Shown: in pieces, positions 1-5,802 of the stretch | Layout of the letters: each line of letters opens with the position of its first letter | Position numbering within the stretch: the stretch's first letter is position 1 | NCBI GenBank assembly: GCA_021821225.1 | Contig: JAKACR010000190.1 | Location: 1 to 5,802, forward strand | DNA length: 5,802 bases | Direction of reading: 5' to 3' | From: Bacillota bacterium | GTDB taxonomy: Bacteria > Bacillota > Bacilli > Alicyclobacillales > SLC66 | Notes under the pieces: generated by a model | The model's input: the letters and a program-made list of their open reading frames with translations, nothing else | The model's database searches: none | Told to the model about the DNA's origin: nothing | Position numbers and translations under genes: made by a program

Positions 1-257
1 CTGTCCAGGGAATCCCGAAAAAATACCGCTATGGCATCGACCCTGTTTTGACCACCGTGCCGAATCTGGCAGCCAGGTCCTACAAGGATGCGGCCAGAGC
101 GGCTATCGAGAGCGGTTCGCTGTTGCGTCTGGCCGTCGTCGGGAGCGGGCCGTACGTCGTGGCGCAGGCGCCCGCGCCAGGAACGAAGGTGGAGCAGGGC
201 GGCACGGTCCGGCTGTATCTCGGACCCAGTCCGGCGGCCGGCGCGCTCGCGCGTTGA
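1..257 (+). CDS. spoVD: SpoVD-like class B penicillin-binding protein, C-terminal PASTA domain (5' end outside window)
   Basis: This is the last 84 codons of a longer gene; the frame is open to the left edge from base 3. The first visible residues (VQGIPKKY) resemble the end of a class B PBP transpeptidase domain. They are followed by one PASTA domain starting at VPNLAARSYKDAARAAI and ending with the typical Q-x-P-x-PGT-x-V-x-x-GG-x-V-x-LYLG pattern. A short tail follows and the stop is TGA at 255-257. In the family, these membrane-anchored enzymes crosslink peptidoglycan outside the cell with a SEDS glycosyltransferase, and PASTA domains may bind wall material or act as a structural module. 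Only one PASTA domain seems to follow the transpeptidase end, and the gene sits directly before murE. Both fit SpoVD (spore cortex) better than the two-PASTA PBP2B, but the catalytic part is not visible, so a division PBP remains possible. Confidence 0.8.
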   Translation, partial: VQGIPKKYRYGIDPVLTTVPNLAARSYKDAARAAIESGSLLRLAVVGSGPYVVAQAPAPGTKVEQGGTVRLYLGPSPAAGALAR

Positions 258-291
258 CGGGGAGCGGCGATTGGCGGATATATGGTAGACT
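254..291 (+). promoter_or_regulatory. Candidate sigma-A-type promoter upstream of murE
   Basis: TTGACG at 254-259 is one base from the -35 consensus and overlaps the stop codon of the upstream PBP gene. TATATG at 279-284 could serve as the -10, with 19 bases between; reading ATATAT at 278-283 gives 18. An alternative extended -10, TGGTAGACT, lies at 283-291 but has no good -35. This AT-richer patch stands out in a GC-rich window and lies in the longest intergenic gap. It could let murE and downstream genes be transcribed independently of a sporulation-type gene upstream. It is weak, pattern-only evidence. Confidence 0.25.
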
Positions 292-313
292 GCTGTCAGC
301 GTGTAAAGTGCTC

Positions 314-319
314 GGGAGG
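314..319 (+). promoter_or_regulatory. Shine-Dalgarno site for murE
   Basis: GGGAGG lies 12 bases before the ATG at 332. The spacing is a little long but usable. The in-frame ATG at 320 directly abuts this site and is too close to use it, which favours the start at 332. Confidence 0.6.
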
Positions 320-331
320 ATGAACGGCGAT

Positions 332-1816
332 ATGCGATTGCGGGATCTTTTGACCGATGTCGTGCGCAAGGAGACAGCGGGTTCTGATGAGGTGGAGATC
401 ACAGATATCGTGGAGGATTCGCGCAGGGTGACGGCGGGTGCGCTGTTCGTGGCGCTGCGCGGACAGCACGAGGACGGCCACCGTTTTGCCGCGGATGCCG
501 CAGCCGCCGGGGCGGCGGCGCTGCTTGTTGAAGAGCCGTGCCCGGTCGGCATTCCCCAGGTGGTCGTTCCGTCGACAAGAAGAGTGGCGCCGCTTTTGGC
601 GCACAGGTTGTACGGTTGGCCCGCCTCCGGCATGACGATGGTCGCGGTGACGGGCACGAACGGCAAAACCACGACATCCACGCTGATCGAACAGATTTTG
701 CAACACCACGGTCAGACGACCGGCCTGATCGGCACGATCGAACAGCGCACCTCCAAGGGACGGCTGCGCGCGTCTGAAAAGACGACGCCGATGGCCTGGG
801 ACCTTGCCAGAACACTGAAGGAGATGCGCGATCTGTCCGTCCGTTTTGTCGTGATGGAGGCGGCGTCGATCGCGCTCGTGCAAGCGCGCACGGCGGGCAT
901 CCGGTTTCGCGTCGCGGCCTTTACGAATCTCACGCAGGACCACCTGGACGACCACGGCTCGATGGAAGCGTACGGAGCGGCCAAGGGGCTGCTCTTCTCC
1001 CGCCTTGGCAACGACTTTTCTCCCTGTGCGGACGGCGGCCTGCCAGTGGCGGTGCTCAACGCGGACGACCCCTGGAGCGCACGCTACAGCCAGGACACCG
1101 TGCAGCAGGTGGTGACCTACGGAATCGATCGGCAGGCTGACGTGCGGGCATCCGATGTGGATGTCCGCGCCGAAGGCGTCCGGTTTCACCTGGCGTCGTT
1201 CGCAGGCGAGGCGGATGTCACCATGCGCATGACCGGTCGCTTCAGCGTGTACAATGCGCTGTGCGCGACGGCTACCTGTCTCGTTCTCGGCTTGCCGCTG
1301 CAGGGCATTCTCGACGTTTTGCAGAGCATCGGCGGCGTTCCGGGACGGCTCGAACGGGTCGACGCAGGACAGCTGTTCACCATTTTGGTGGACTATTCGC
1401 ACACGCCGGACAGCCTGAAAAATGCGCTTGCCACCATACGCGAATTTGCCAGGGGGCGCGTCATCACGGTGGTCGGTTGCGGCGGCGACCGGGACCGGAC
1501 CAAGCGGCCGAAAATGGCGCAGATTGCGGCGTCGTACAGTGATCTGACTGTGCTGACATCCGACAACCCGCGCACGGAGGATCCGGAGGCGATCATCGAT
1601 GAGATGGAGGCCGGTCTCACGGGCGACGCCCATGCACGGTACGAGCGGCTCGTCGACCGTGAAGCGGCGATCCGCCGGGCGCTCGCGGCGGCGCTGCCGG
1701 ACGACGTGGTGCTCATCGCCGGGAAGGGACACGAGACCTACCAGCTTATCGGCCACACGCAGCGGGAGTTCGACGACCGCGAGGTGGCTGCGCGGATCGT
1801 GCGGGGGGTGCGCTGA
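332..1816 (+). CDS. murE: UDP-MurNAc-L-alanyl-D-glutamate--2,6-diaminopimelate ligase
   Basis: A cytoplasmic Mur ligase that uses ATP to add the third peptide residue to UDP-MurNAc-L-Ala-D-Glu. From ATG 332 it is 494 residues, a normal MurE length. Order of parts: N-terminal UMAG-binding domain (about 1-98, with DSRRVTAGALFVALRG at 29-44); central ATPase domain with P-loop GTNGKTTT at 108-115, KTTP at 150-153, TNLTQDHLDDHG at 198-209, and a Lys at 218 in the AAK position that is carbamylated in the family; C-terminal domain with YSHTPD at 355-360. DNPR at 411-414 and GKGHE at 464-468 form the meso-DAP recognition signature, so meso-DAP rather than lysine is predicted. An unusual feature is EAASIALVQAR at 176-186 where EVSSHAL is more usual. 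A longer form from TTG 254 would overlap the PBP stop and lacks an SD; ATG 320 lies against the SD. murF follows after 2 bases. Confidence 0.95.
   Translation: MRLRDLLTDVVRKETAGSDEVEITDIVEDSRRVTAGALFVALRGQHEDGHRFAADAAAAGAAALLVEEPCPVGIPQVVVPSTRRVAPLLAHRLYGWPASGMTMVAVTGTNGKTTTSTLIEQILQHHGQTTGLIGTIEQRTSKGRLRASEKTTPMAWDLARTLKEMRDLSVRFVVMEAASIALVQARTAGIRFRVAAFTNLTQDHLDDHGSMEAYGAAKGLLFSRLGNDFSPCADGGLPVAVLNADDPWSARYSQDTVQQVVTYGIDRQADVRASDVDVRAEGVRFHLASFAGEADVTMRMTGRFSVYNALCATATCLVLGLPLQGILDVLQSIGGVPGRLERVDAGQLFTILVDYSHTPDSLKNALATIREFARGRVITVVGCGGDRDRTKRPKMAQIAASYSDLTVLTSDNPRTEDPEAIIDEMEAGLTGDAHARYERLVDREAAIRRALAAALPDDVVLIAGKGHETYQLIGHTQREFDDREVAARIVRGVR
1803..1810 (+). promoter_or_regulatory. Shine-Dalgarno site for murF inside the end of murE
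   Basis: GGGGGGTG resembles the GGAGGTG consensus with a G for the A, and ends 8 bases before the murF ATG. It lies within the last murE codons, so ribosomes finishing murE probably help initiate murF (translational coupling, inferred). Confidence 0.5.
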
Positions 1817-1818
1817 CG

Positions 1819-3222
1819 ATGGAACTGCGGCTGTCTTTCATCGCTGAAGCGGCCGGGGGAGAACGGGCGGGCGAAGATGTGTCCGTCGCGGGCATTTCAT
1901 TCGACTCCCGGGCGGTGCGGGCGGGCCAGTTGTTCATTCCGATCCGGGGCGCGCACAGTGACGGGCACGATTTCGTGGGGCAGGCGGTGGCCGCCGGCGC
2001 GTCCGCTTTTTTGTGGGAAAGGCGGCGAGCGCTTCCGAAAGATTGGACCGCCATACCGCATGTGCTTGTCGAGAACAGCGTGCGGGCCCTGCAGGACAGC
2101 GCCCGTGCCTGGCGCGAACGCCTTGAGCTGAAGATTGTCGCGGTGACGGGAAGCAACGGCAAGACAGCCACGAAGGAATTCGTCGCGGCCGTGGCTGCGT
2201 CCGCCTTTCGGACGACGCGTTCGCCTGGCAACGCGAACAGTCAGGTCGGGCTGCCGAAGACGATACTGGAAATGCCGCCCGACACGCAGGTGGCCGTGCT
2301 GGAAATGGGCATGAGTGAACCGGGCCAGATCGCACGATTGTGCCGGATCGCGAGGCCGGACATCGGGATCATCACGATGGTCGGCGAGGCGCACCTCGCT
2401 TATCTCGGTTCCCGGGAGGCCATCGCGCAAGCCAAATGGGAACTGGTCTCCTCGCTGGCGCATGGCGGCACAGCCATCATTCCCGACGACGAGCCGTTGT
2501 TCGCGGGCCTGAAGGCGCCTGACGGGGTGCGCGTCGTGCGCTTCGGCGAGACGCCGGCGGCCGATGTGCGCATGGTGAACTATGTTCCGGAAGGCATTGC
2601 CGGCGGCGAGGTCGTGCTGCAAAATGGCGGGCGCTTTATTCTGCGCGCGCCCGGGCGGCACCAGGCGCGAAACGCGTTGGCCGCGCTGGCGGCGGGCGAT
2701 GCATTGGGCGTGCCGCGCGAACAGGCCCTCGCCGCGCTTGGCACGGTCGACATGGAGCGGCTGCACCTGGGCGTTGTTCGGCTGGGGCGGAACACCACGC
2801 TGATCGACGATGCGTACAACGCGGCGCCGTCTTCCATGCAGGCGGCCCTGCGCCTTCTGCGTGACACCGCCGCCGACATTCGCATGGCGGTGCTCGGAGA
2901 CATGGCCGAACTGGGCACGGACAGCGAACGTATGCACGAAGATATCGGAGCGGCCGCGGGCGATCTAGATTTTGTCTTCGCATGCGGCCGTTTTTCCGCC
3001 CGCTACGTCGCGGGCGTGCGCAAAGCGGACGCGCAGTCCGGCGCACGCGCGCTGGAGGCCCAAACGTGGGAGGAACTCGTCGATCCGCTGTGGGAGCGCA
3101 TCTGCGCGGCGGAGGCCGACGGTCGGTCCGCCGTGGTGCTCGTCAAGGGATCGCGCAGCGCTGGGATGGAGCGGATCGTGGCGGCGCTTGTGCAGCGCGC
3201 GGCGGCCGCACGCACGGATTAG
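1819..3222 (+). CDS. murF: UDP-MurNAc-tripeptide--D-alanyl-D-alanine ligase
   Basis: This cytoplasmic ATP-dependent Mur ligase adds the D-Ala-D-Ala dipeptide, completing UDP-MurNAc-pentapeptide, the substrate of MraY encoded next. It has 467 residues, typical for MurF. Visible parts: N-terminal substrate domain with GISFDSRAVRAGQLFIPIRG at 25-44; P-loop TGSNGKTATKE at 110-120 (Lys115, Thr116); GNANSQVGLP at 137-146, matching the usual GN-x-N-x-x-x-GLP; EMGMSEPGQI at 162-171; GEAHLAYLGS at 189-198 with AK at 205-206 (the family's likely carbamylated Lys region); GRHQARNALAALA at 279-291; LIDDAYNAAPSSM at 328-340 (usually YNA-N/S-P); VLGDMAELG at 358-366; and LVKGSRSAGMERIV at 441-454. These separate it clearly from MurC, MurD and MurE. 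The start is the ATG 2 bases after the murE stop, with no sensible alternative nearby. B. subtilis keeps murF elsewhere; here it sits in the dcw cluster. Confidence 0.95.
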   Translation: MELRLSFIAEAAGGERAGEDVSVAGISFDSRAVRAGQLFIPIRGAHSDGHDFVGQAVAAGASAFLWERRRALPKDWTAIPHVLVENSVRALQDSARAWRERLELKIVAVTGSNGKTATKEFVAAVAASAFRTTRSPGNANSQVGLPKTILEMPPDTQVAVLEMGMSEPGQIARLCRIARPDIGIITMVGEAHLAYLGSREAIAQAKWELVSSLAHGGTAIIPDDEPLFAGLKAPDGVRVVRFGETPAADVRMVNYVPEGIAGGEVVLQNGGRFILRAPGRHQARNALAALAAGDALGVPREQALAALGTVDMERLHLGVVRLGRNTTLIDDAYNAAPSSMQAALRLLRDTAADIRMAVLGDMAELGTDSERMHEDIGAAAGDLDFVFACGRFSARYVAGVRKADAQSGARALEAQTWEELVDPLWERICAAEADGRSAVVLVKGSRSAGMERIVAALVQRAAAARTD

Positions 3223-3229
3223 GGGACAT

Positions 3230-3237
3230 GGAGGAGG
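3230..3237 (+). promoter_or_regulatory. Strong Shine-Dalgarno site that fixes the mraY start at TTG
   Basis: GGAGGAGG is the strongest ribosome-binding site in the window. Its 3' end lies 10 bases before TTG 3248, the only plausible start codon in the MraY frame. An ATG (3228) and a GTG (3243) flank it but are in another frame. Confidence 0.75.
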
Positions 3238-3247
3238 AAATCGTGCG

Positions 3248-4207
3248 TTGGATGCCAGATCGCTTTCCTGGGTTCTCGCCGTCTCATTTCTCGTCGTCGT
3301 TTCACTGGCACCGCTGGTGATTCCACTGCTTAGGCGGTTCAAGTTCGGACAGACTATCCGTTCGGAAGGCCCGATGCGACATCAGGAGAAATCAGGCACG
3401 CCCACCATGGGGGGAATCGTGATCCTGGCAGCCGTCGCGTTTACCGCGTGGCGCTTCTCCTCGTCGCCGACCACCTGGCTGTTGCTCCTGGCCACGGCCG
3501 GGTTTGGATTGATCGGGCTACTTGACGACAGCCTGAAGATTCTGCGCCGGCACAATCTCGGGCTGACGGCGAGACAGAAATTGATGTTGCAGGTGCTGGT
3601 CGTGATTCTGTTTTACCTCGTGCTGTACGTGCGCGGCTGGCATTTCGGCCTCCGGATGCCATTGTCCGGCGCGACCGTGCAGATGGGCTTTCTGTATCTG
3701 CCGTTTCTCGCTTTCCTGATGGTCGGGACGGCCAATGCGGTCAACATCACCGACGGCCTGGACGGCCTGGCCGCGGGGACGACGGCCATTGCGTTTTCCG
3801 CCTACGCTGTTCTGGCGTGGCTGGAGAGCCGGTGGGACGTGTCGGTGTTTTCCGTGGCCATGGTGGGTGCGCTGCTCGGGTTTCTCGTTTTCAACCGCCA
3901 CCCGGCCCGCGTGTTCATGGGCGATACGGGATCGCTCGCGCTCGGCGGAGCGCTGGCGGCCGTGGCGGTGCTGACGCGCTCCGAACTGTGGCTCATCCTG
4001 ATCGGCGGCGTGTTTGTGATCGAGGCGCTCTCGGTCATCATCCAGGTAGTTTCGTACCAGTCATTCGGACGGCGCGTGTTCCGGATGAGTCCGTTACACC
4101 ACCATTTCGAATTGGCGGGGTGGTCGGAATGGCGCGTCGTCGCGTCGTTCTGGCTGGTGTCCGCTCTTTTGTGCAGTGTGGCGGTTTATCTGTACATGCG
4201 TTTTTGA
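3248..4207 (+). CDS. mraY: Phospho-N-acetylmuramoyl-pentapeptide-transferase
   Basis: An integral membrane enzyme that transfers phospho-MurNAc-pentapeptide from UDP to undecaprenyl phosphate, making lipid I. With TTG 3248 as start it is 319 residues, normal for Gram-positive MraY. The first hydrophobic segment (about 7-28) and RRFKFGQTIRSEGP at 29-42 align with the usual N terminus. About ten hydrophobic segments are seen. Signature elements: HQEKSGTPTMGG at 45-56; the Asp pair at 93-94; NITDGLDGLAAG at 166-177; FMGDTGSLALGG at 223-234, whose Asp226 corresponds to the catalytic-site Asp after the Asp pair; and SPLHHHFE at 281-288. Upstream of TTG the frame runs open into murF but codes for a non-MraY, Arg-rich translation without an ATG or GTG near the SD, so the longer reading was rejected. 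It follows murF by 25 bases and precedes murD by 38. Confidence 0.95.
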   Translation: MDARSLSWVLAVSFLVVVSLAPLVIPLLRRFKFGQTIRSEGPMRHQEKSGTPTMGGIVILAAVAFTAWRFSSSPTTWLLLLATAGFGLIGLLDDSLKILRRHNLGLTARQKLMLQVLVVILFYLVLYVRGWHFGLRMPLSGATVQMGFLYLPFLAFLMVGTANAVNITDGLDGLAAGTTAIAFSAYAVLAWLESRWDVSVFSVAMVGALLGFLVFNRHPARVFMGDTGSLALGGALAAVAVLTRSELWLILIGGVFVIEALSVIIQVVSYQSFGRRVFRMSPLHHHFELAGWSEWRVVASFWLVSALLCSVAVYLYMRF

Positions 4208-4233
4208 TATCCATACGCCCATTTTGAGAATGC

Positions 4234-4240
4234 GGGTGAT
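4234..4240 (+). promoter_or_regulatory. Shine-Dalgarno site for murD
   Basis: GGGTGAT matches the 3' part of the AGGAGGTGAT consensus and ends 5 bases before GTG 4246. It supports GTG over the in-frame ATG at 4261. A TGA in the murD frame at 4237-4239 rules out any earlier start. Confidence 0.5.
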
Positions 4241-4245
4241 GTCGC

Positions 4246-5601
4246 GTGCAGTTTGCGGAAATGACGGTGCTGGTGCTTGGCCTGGCGCGCAGCGGGACGG
4301 CGGCGGCGCGTCTGTTGCGGCGTCTTGGCGCGCGCGTGATTGTGAGCGACGCGGGACAGGAACAGGAATTTGGCGAGTCGGTAGCGCAACTGAGACAACT
4401 CGGCGTCCGCGTACAGATGGGCGGTCATCCGCTGAAACTGCTCGACGGCGTGCAACTGCTTGTAAAAAATCCAGGGATTCCGTACGATCGTCCCATTGTC
4501 CAGGAGGCGCTGCGCCGCGCGATTCCTGTGGTGACGGAGGTGGAAGTGGCGGGCGGCATAGCGCGCGCGCCGATCCTCGGGATCACGGGATCAAACGGGA
4601 AAACCACCACGACATCGCTCGTGGCGGAGATGCTCCGGCTGGCCGGCATTCCGGCGCAGACCGCGGGAAACATCGGGACGCCGCTGTCTGCCGTCGCGCT
4701 GGACGCGGCGGACGACTCCTGGCTTGTCACGGAGCTGTCCAGTTTCCAGTTGGCGGGCACCGAGCGGTTCCGGCCGCGCATCGCGGGACTGCTCAATATT
4801 TATCCGTCCCATCTTGATTATCACGGTACGATGGATGACTATATCGCGGCCAAATGGAAGATATTTGCGAACCAAACGGAACAGGATGTGGCTGTGTTAA
4901 ACGCGGACCACCCGCTCACCGCGCGCACTGCGGGGCTGCGCGCGCGCGTCTGGCATGTGAGTCTTTGCCAACCGGTAAAACGCGGGGTGTACGTGGACGG
5001 CGCTGCGCTCGTTTTTCAGCCGGGTGAAAGGGAGTCTTCCCGCCGGATCGCGGCGCTTGAGGACGTGGCTTTGCGCGGGCGGCACAATCTGGAGAACGCG
5101 GCGATGGCCAGCGCGCTCGCGCTGGCGGCCGGCGCGGCGCAGGAGGCTGTGGCGGAAGCCCTGGCAACATTTCGCGGCGTGGAGCACCGCATGGAATACG
5201 TGCGGACGGTCGACGGCGTCCGGTTTTTCAATGATTCAAAGGCGACCAATCCCACCGCGGCGATCCAGGCGCTGCGCTCGTTTGACGAACCGGTCGTGGT
5301 CATCCTGGGCGGACTGGAGCGCGGCGATGACCTCAACGAGCTGTCCTCTGTCCTGGCCGGCCGCGCAAGAGCGGTTGTGGCGCTGGGCCAGTCCGCGTTG
5401 CGCATGCTCGCGGCGGCGCAGGACGCCGGTGTTGCGCATGCGGTGCGGGCAAAGACGCTTGAGGAGGCGGTGGCCGCCGCGCGCGCGCTGGCCGTCAGCG
5501 GAGATGTGGTATTGCTGTCCCCCGCCGCCGCCAGTTGGGATATGTTCCGCTCCTACGAAGAGCGCGGGAGAATTTTCAAGGAGACGGTGCATATGCTGTA
5601 G
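4246..5601 (+). CDS. murD: UDP-MurNAc-L-alanine--D-glutamate ligase
   Basis: A cytoplasmic Mur ligase that adds D-Glu to UDP-MurNAc-L-Ala, the step before MurE. It has 451 residues, the usual MurD length. Seen in order: N-terminal nucleotide-binding fold VLVLGLARSGTAAARLL at 8-24; VKNPGIP at 73-79; P-loop GITGSNGKTTT at 112-122 (Lys119); GNIGTPL at 141-147; ELSSFQL at 163-169; YPSHLDYHG at 186-194; AAKWKIF at 201-207, with Lys203 at the carbamylated-lysine position; GRHNLENAAMASALA at 278-292; GVEHRMEYV at 311-319; FFNDSKATNP at 327-336; LGGLERGDDL at 354-363; and LLSPAAASWDMFRSYEERG at 423-441. ELSSFQL and NDSKATNP distinguish MurD from its paralogues. GTG 4246 is chosen on its SD; a start at ATG 4261 would remove only five residues and keep the fold. 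Confidence 0.95.
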   Translation: MQFAEMTVLVLGLARSGTAAARLLRRLGARVIVSDAGQEQEFGESVAQLRQLGVRVQMGGHPLKLLDGVQLLVKNPGIPYDRPIVQEALRRAIPVVTEVEVAGGIARAPILGITGSNGKTTTTSLVAEMLRLAGIPAQTAGNIGTPLSAVALDAADDSWLVTELSSFQLAGTERFRPRIAGLLNIYPSHLDYHGTMDDYIAAKWKIFANQTEQDVAVLNADHPLTARTAGLRARVWHVSLCQPVKRGVYVDGAALVFQPGERESSRRIAALEDVALRGRHNLENAAMASALALAAGAAQEAVAEALATFRGVEHRMEYVRTVDGVRFFNDSKATNPTAAIQALRSFDEPVVVILGGLERGDDLNELSSVLAGRARAVVALGQSALRMLAAAQDAGVAHAVRAKTLEEAVAAARALAVSGDVVLLSPAAASWDMFRSYEERGRIFKETVHML

Positions 5602-5618
5602 CATGGACGAGTCATTCT

Positions 5619-5624
5619 GGGGGG
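5619..5624 (+). promoter_or_regulatory. Shine-Dalgarno-like site for ftsW/spoVE
   Basis: A run of six G ends 7 bases before GTG 5632. It resembles a G-substituted GGAGG and supports that start over the out-of-frame ATG at 5603. Confidence 0.45.
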
Positions 5625-5631
5625 TCTCTTC

Positions 5632-5802
5632 GTGCAAAGCAGCAGACAGCCGTCGGATTGGCTGATACCCCTTAGCACGGTGGCGCTGTTGATCATCGGG
5701 ATCGTGATGGTGCACAGCGCGAGCACGGTCCTCTCCGCCGACCACTACCGCGATCCCTACTATTTTCTCAAACGCCAGGTCATGTGGGCCGCCGTGGGCC
5801 TG
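5632..5802 (+). CDS. ftsW: FtsW/SpoVE-family SEDS peptidoglycan polymerase, N terminus (3' end outside window)
   Basis: The first 57 residues of a membrane protein; the frame stays open to the right edge. After a short hydrophilic start (MQSSRQPSD) comes the first membrane segment, about 10-32, with GIVMVHSAS at 23-31, matching the G-x-VMVYSAS pattern of FtsW/SpoVE proteins. DPYYFLKRQVMW at 41-52 matches the conserved DP-F/Y-YFLKRQ segment before the second helix. SEDS proteins polymerise glycan strands from lipid II together with a class B PBP; one such PBP ends at the left edge of the window. The position after murD, where murG is expected next, fits ftsW in most bacteria and spoVE in Bacillus. 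The visible part cannot decide between vegetative division and spore cortex roles. RodA is less likely from both context and motif. Start: GTG 5632 with the SD-like run; 30 bases from the murD stop. Confidence 0.88.
   Translation, partial: MQSSRQPSDWLIPLSTVALLIIGIVMVHSASTVLSADHYRDPYYFLKRQVMWAAVGL

Noticed and set aside
48..257. A small stand-alone gene starting at TTG 48
   Set aside because: The frame is open to the left edge and the residues before TTG read as the end of a transpeptidase domain, so this is the tail of a larger gene.
254..331. Longer MurE starting at TTG 254, overlapping the PBP stop by 4 bases
   Set aside because: No SD precedes it, the added 26 residues do not look like MurE, and an SD and ATG exist at 314-334.
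296..1756. 486-codon open frame on the minus strand opposite murE
   Set aside because: It mirrors the high-GC third-position bias of murE. The translation is rich in Arg and His, has no recognisable motif, and lies fully antisense to a well-supported gene.
1897..2937. 346-codon open frame on the minus strand opposite murF
   Set aside because: Same cause: low stop frequency in GC-rich antisense frames. Its composition is Arg/His-rich and shows no domain.
2972..3247. N-terminal extension of MraY into murF
   Set aside because: The translation is an Arg/Ser/Pro-rich shadow of murF; MraY homology begins at the TTG, just after the strongest SD in the window.
4208..4245. Possible terminator or regulatory RNA between mraY and murD
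   Set aside because: No stem-loop followed by a T run is visible in these 38 bases; only the murD ribosome-binding site is supportable.
5603..5665. 20-codon ORF from ATG 5603 between murD and ftsW
   Set aside because: It is out of frame with ftsW, has no SD and shows no features; it overlaps the ftsW start by chance.

Overview
The window is a stretch of a division and cell wall (dcw) cluster. Every gene lies on the + strand and they are packed head to tail. The order is: 3' end of a PASTA-domain class B penicillin-binding protein (SpoVD type), murE, murF, mraY, murD, and the 5' end of an FtsW/SpoVE-family gene. The two end genes are cut by the window edges. No RNA gene, mobile element, CRISPR array, long repeat or convincing terminator was seen. 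The largest gene-free stretch is about 74 bases, between the PBP gene and murE.

The likely host is a Gram-positive, probably endospore-forming bacterium of the Firmicutes with high GC content. Support comes from the single-PASTA SpoVD-like protein directly upstream of murE, purine-rich Shine-Dalgarno sites, and frequent TTG/GTG starts. The MurE DNPR motif predicts meso-diaminopimelate in the peptidoglycan, as in Bacillus-type walls. High GC with this gene set would suit an Alicyclobacillus-like lineage. That placement is an inference from general character, not from a database match. Having murF between murE and mraY differs from Bacillus subtilis and matches the order in many other bacteria.

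The genes form one pathway. MurD adds D-Glu to UDP-MurNAc-L-Ala, MurE adds the third residue (meso-DAP), and MurF adds D-Ala-D-Ala, giving UDP-MurNAc-pentapeptide. MraY transfers phospho-MurNAc-pentapeptide to undecaprenyl phosphate to make lipid I. The SEDS protein (FtsW/SpoVE) and the class B PBP act after lipid II is flipped, as glycan polymerase and transpeptidase partner. murE-murF are 2 bases apart, murF-mraY 25, mraY-murD 38 and murD-ftsW 30, so co-transcription is likely. The only gap with a plausible extra promoter is upstream of murE.

I found no undescribed system here: this is a conserved housekeeping locus. The points worth a second look are small: an unusual substrate-binding segment in MurE, a TTG start for mraY overlapped by an out-of-frame mini-ORF, non-AUG starts on three consecutive membrane/wall genes, and a possible internal promoter before murE.
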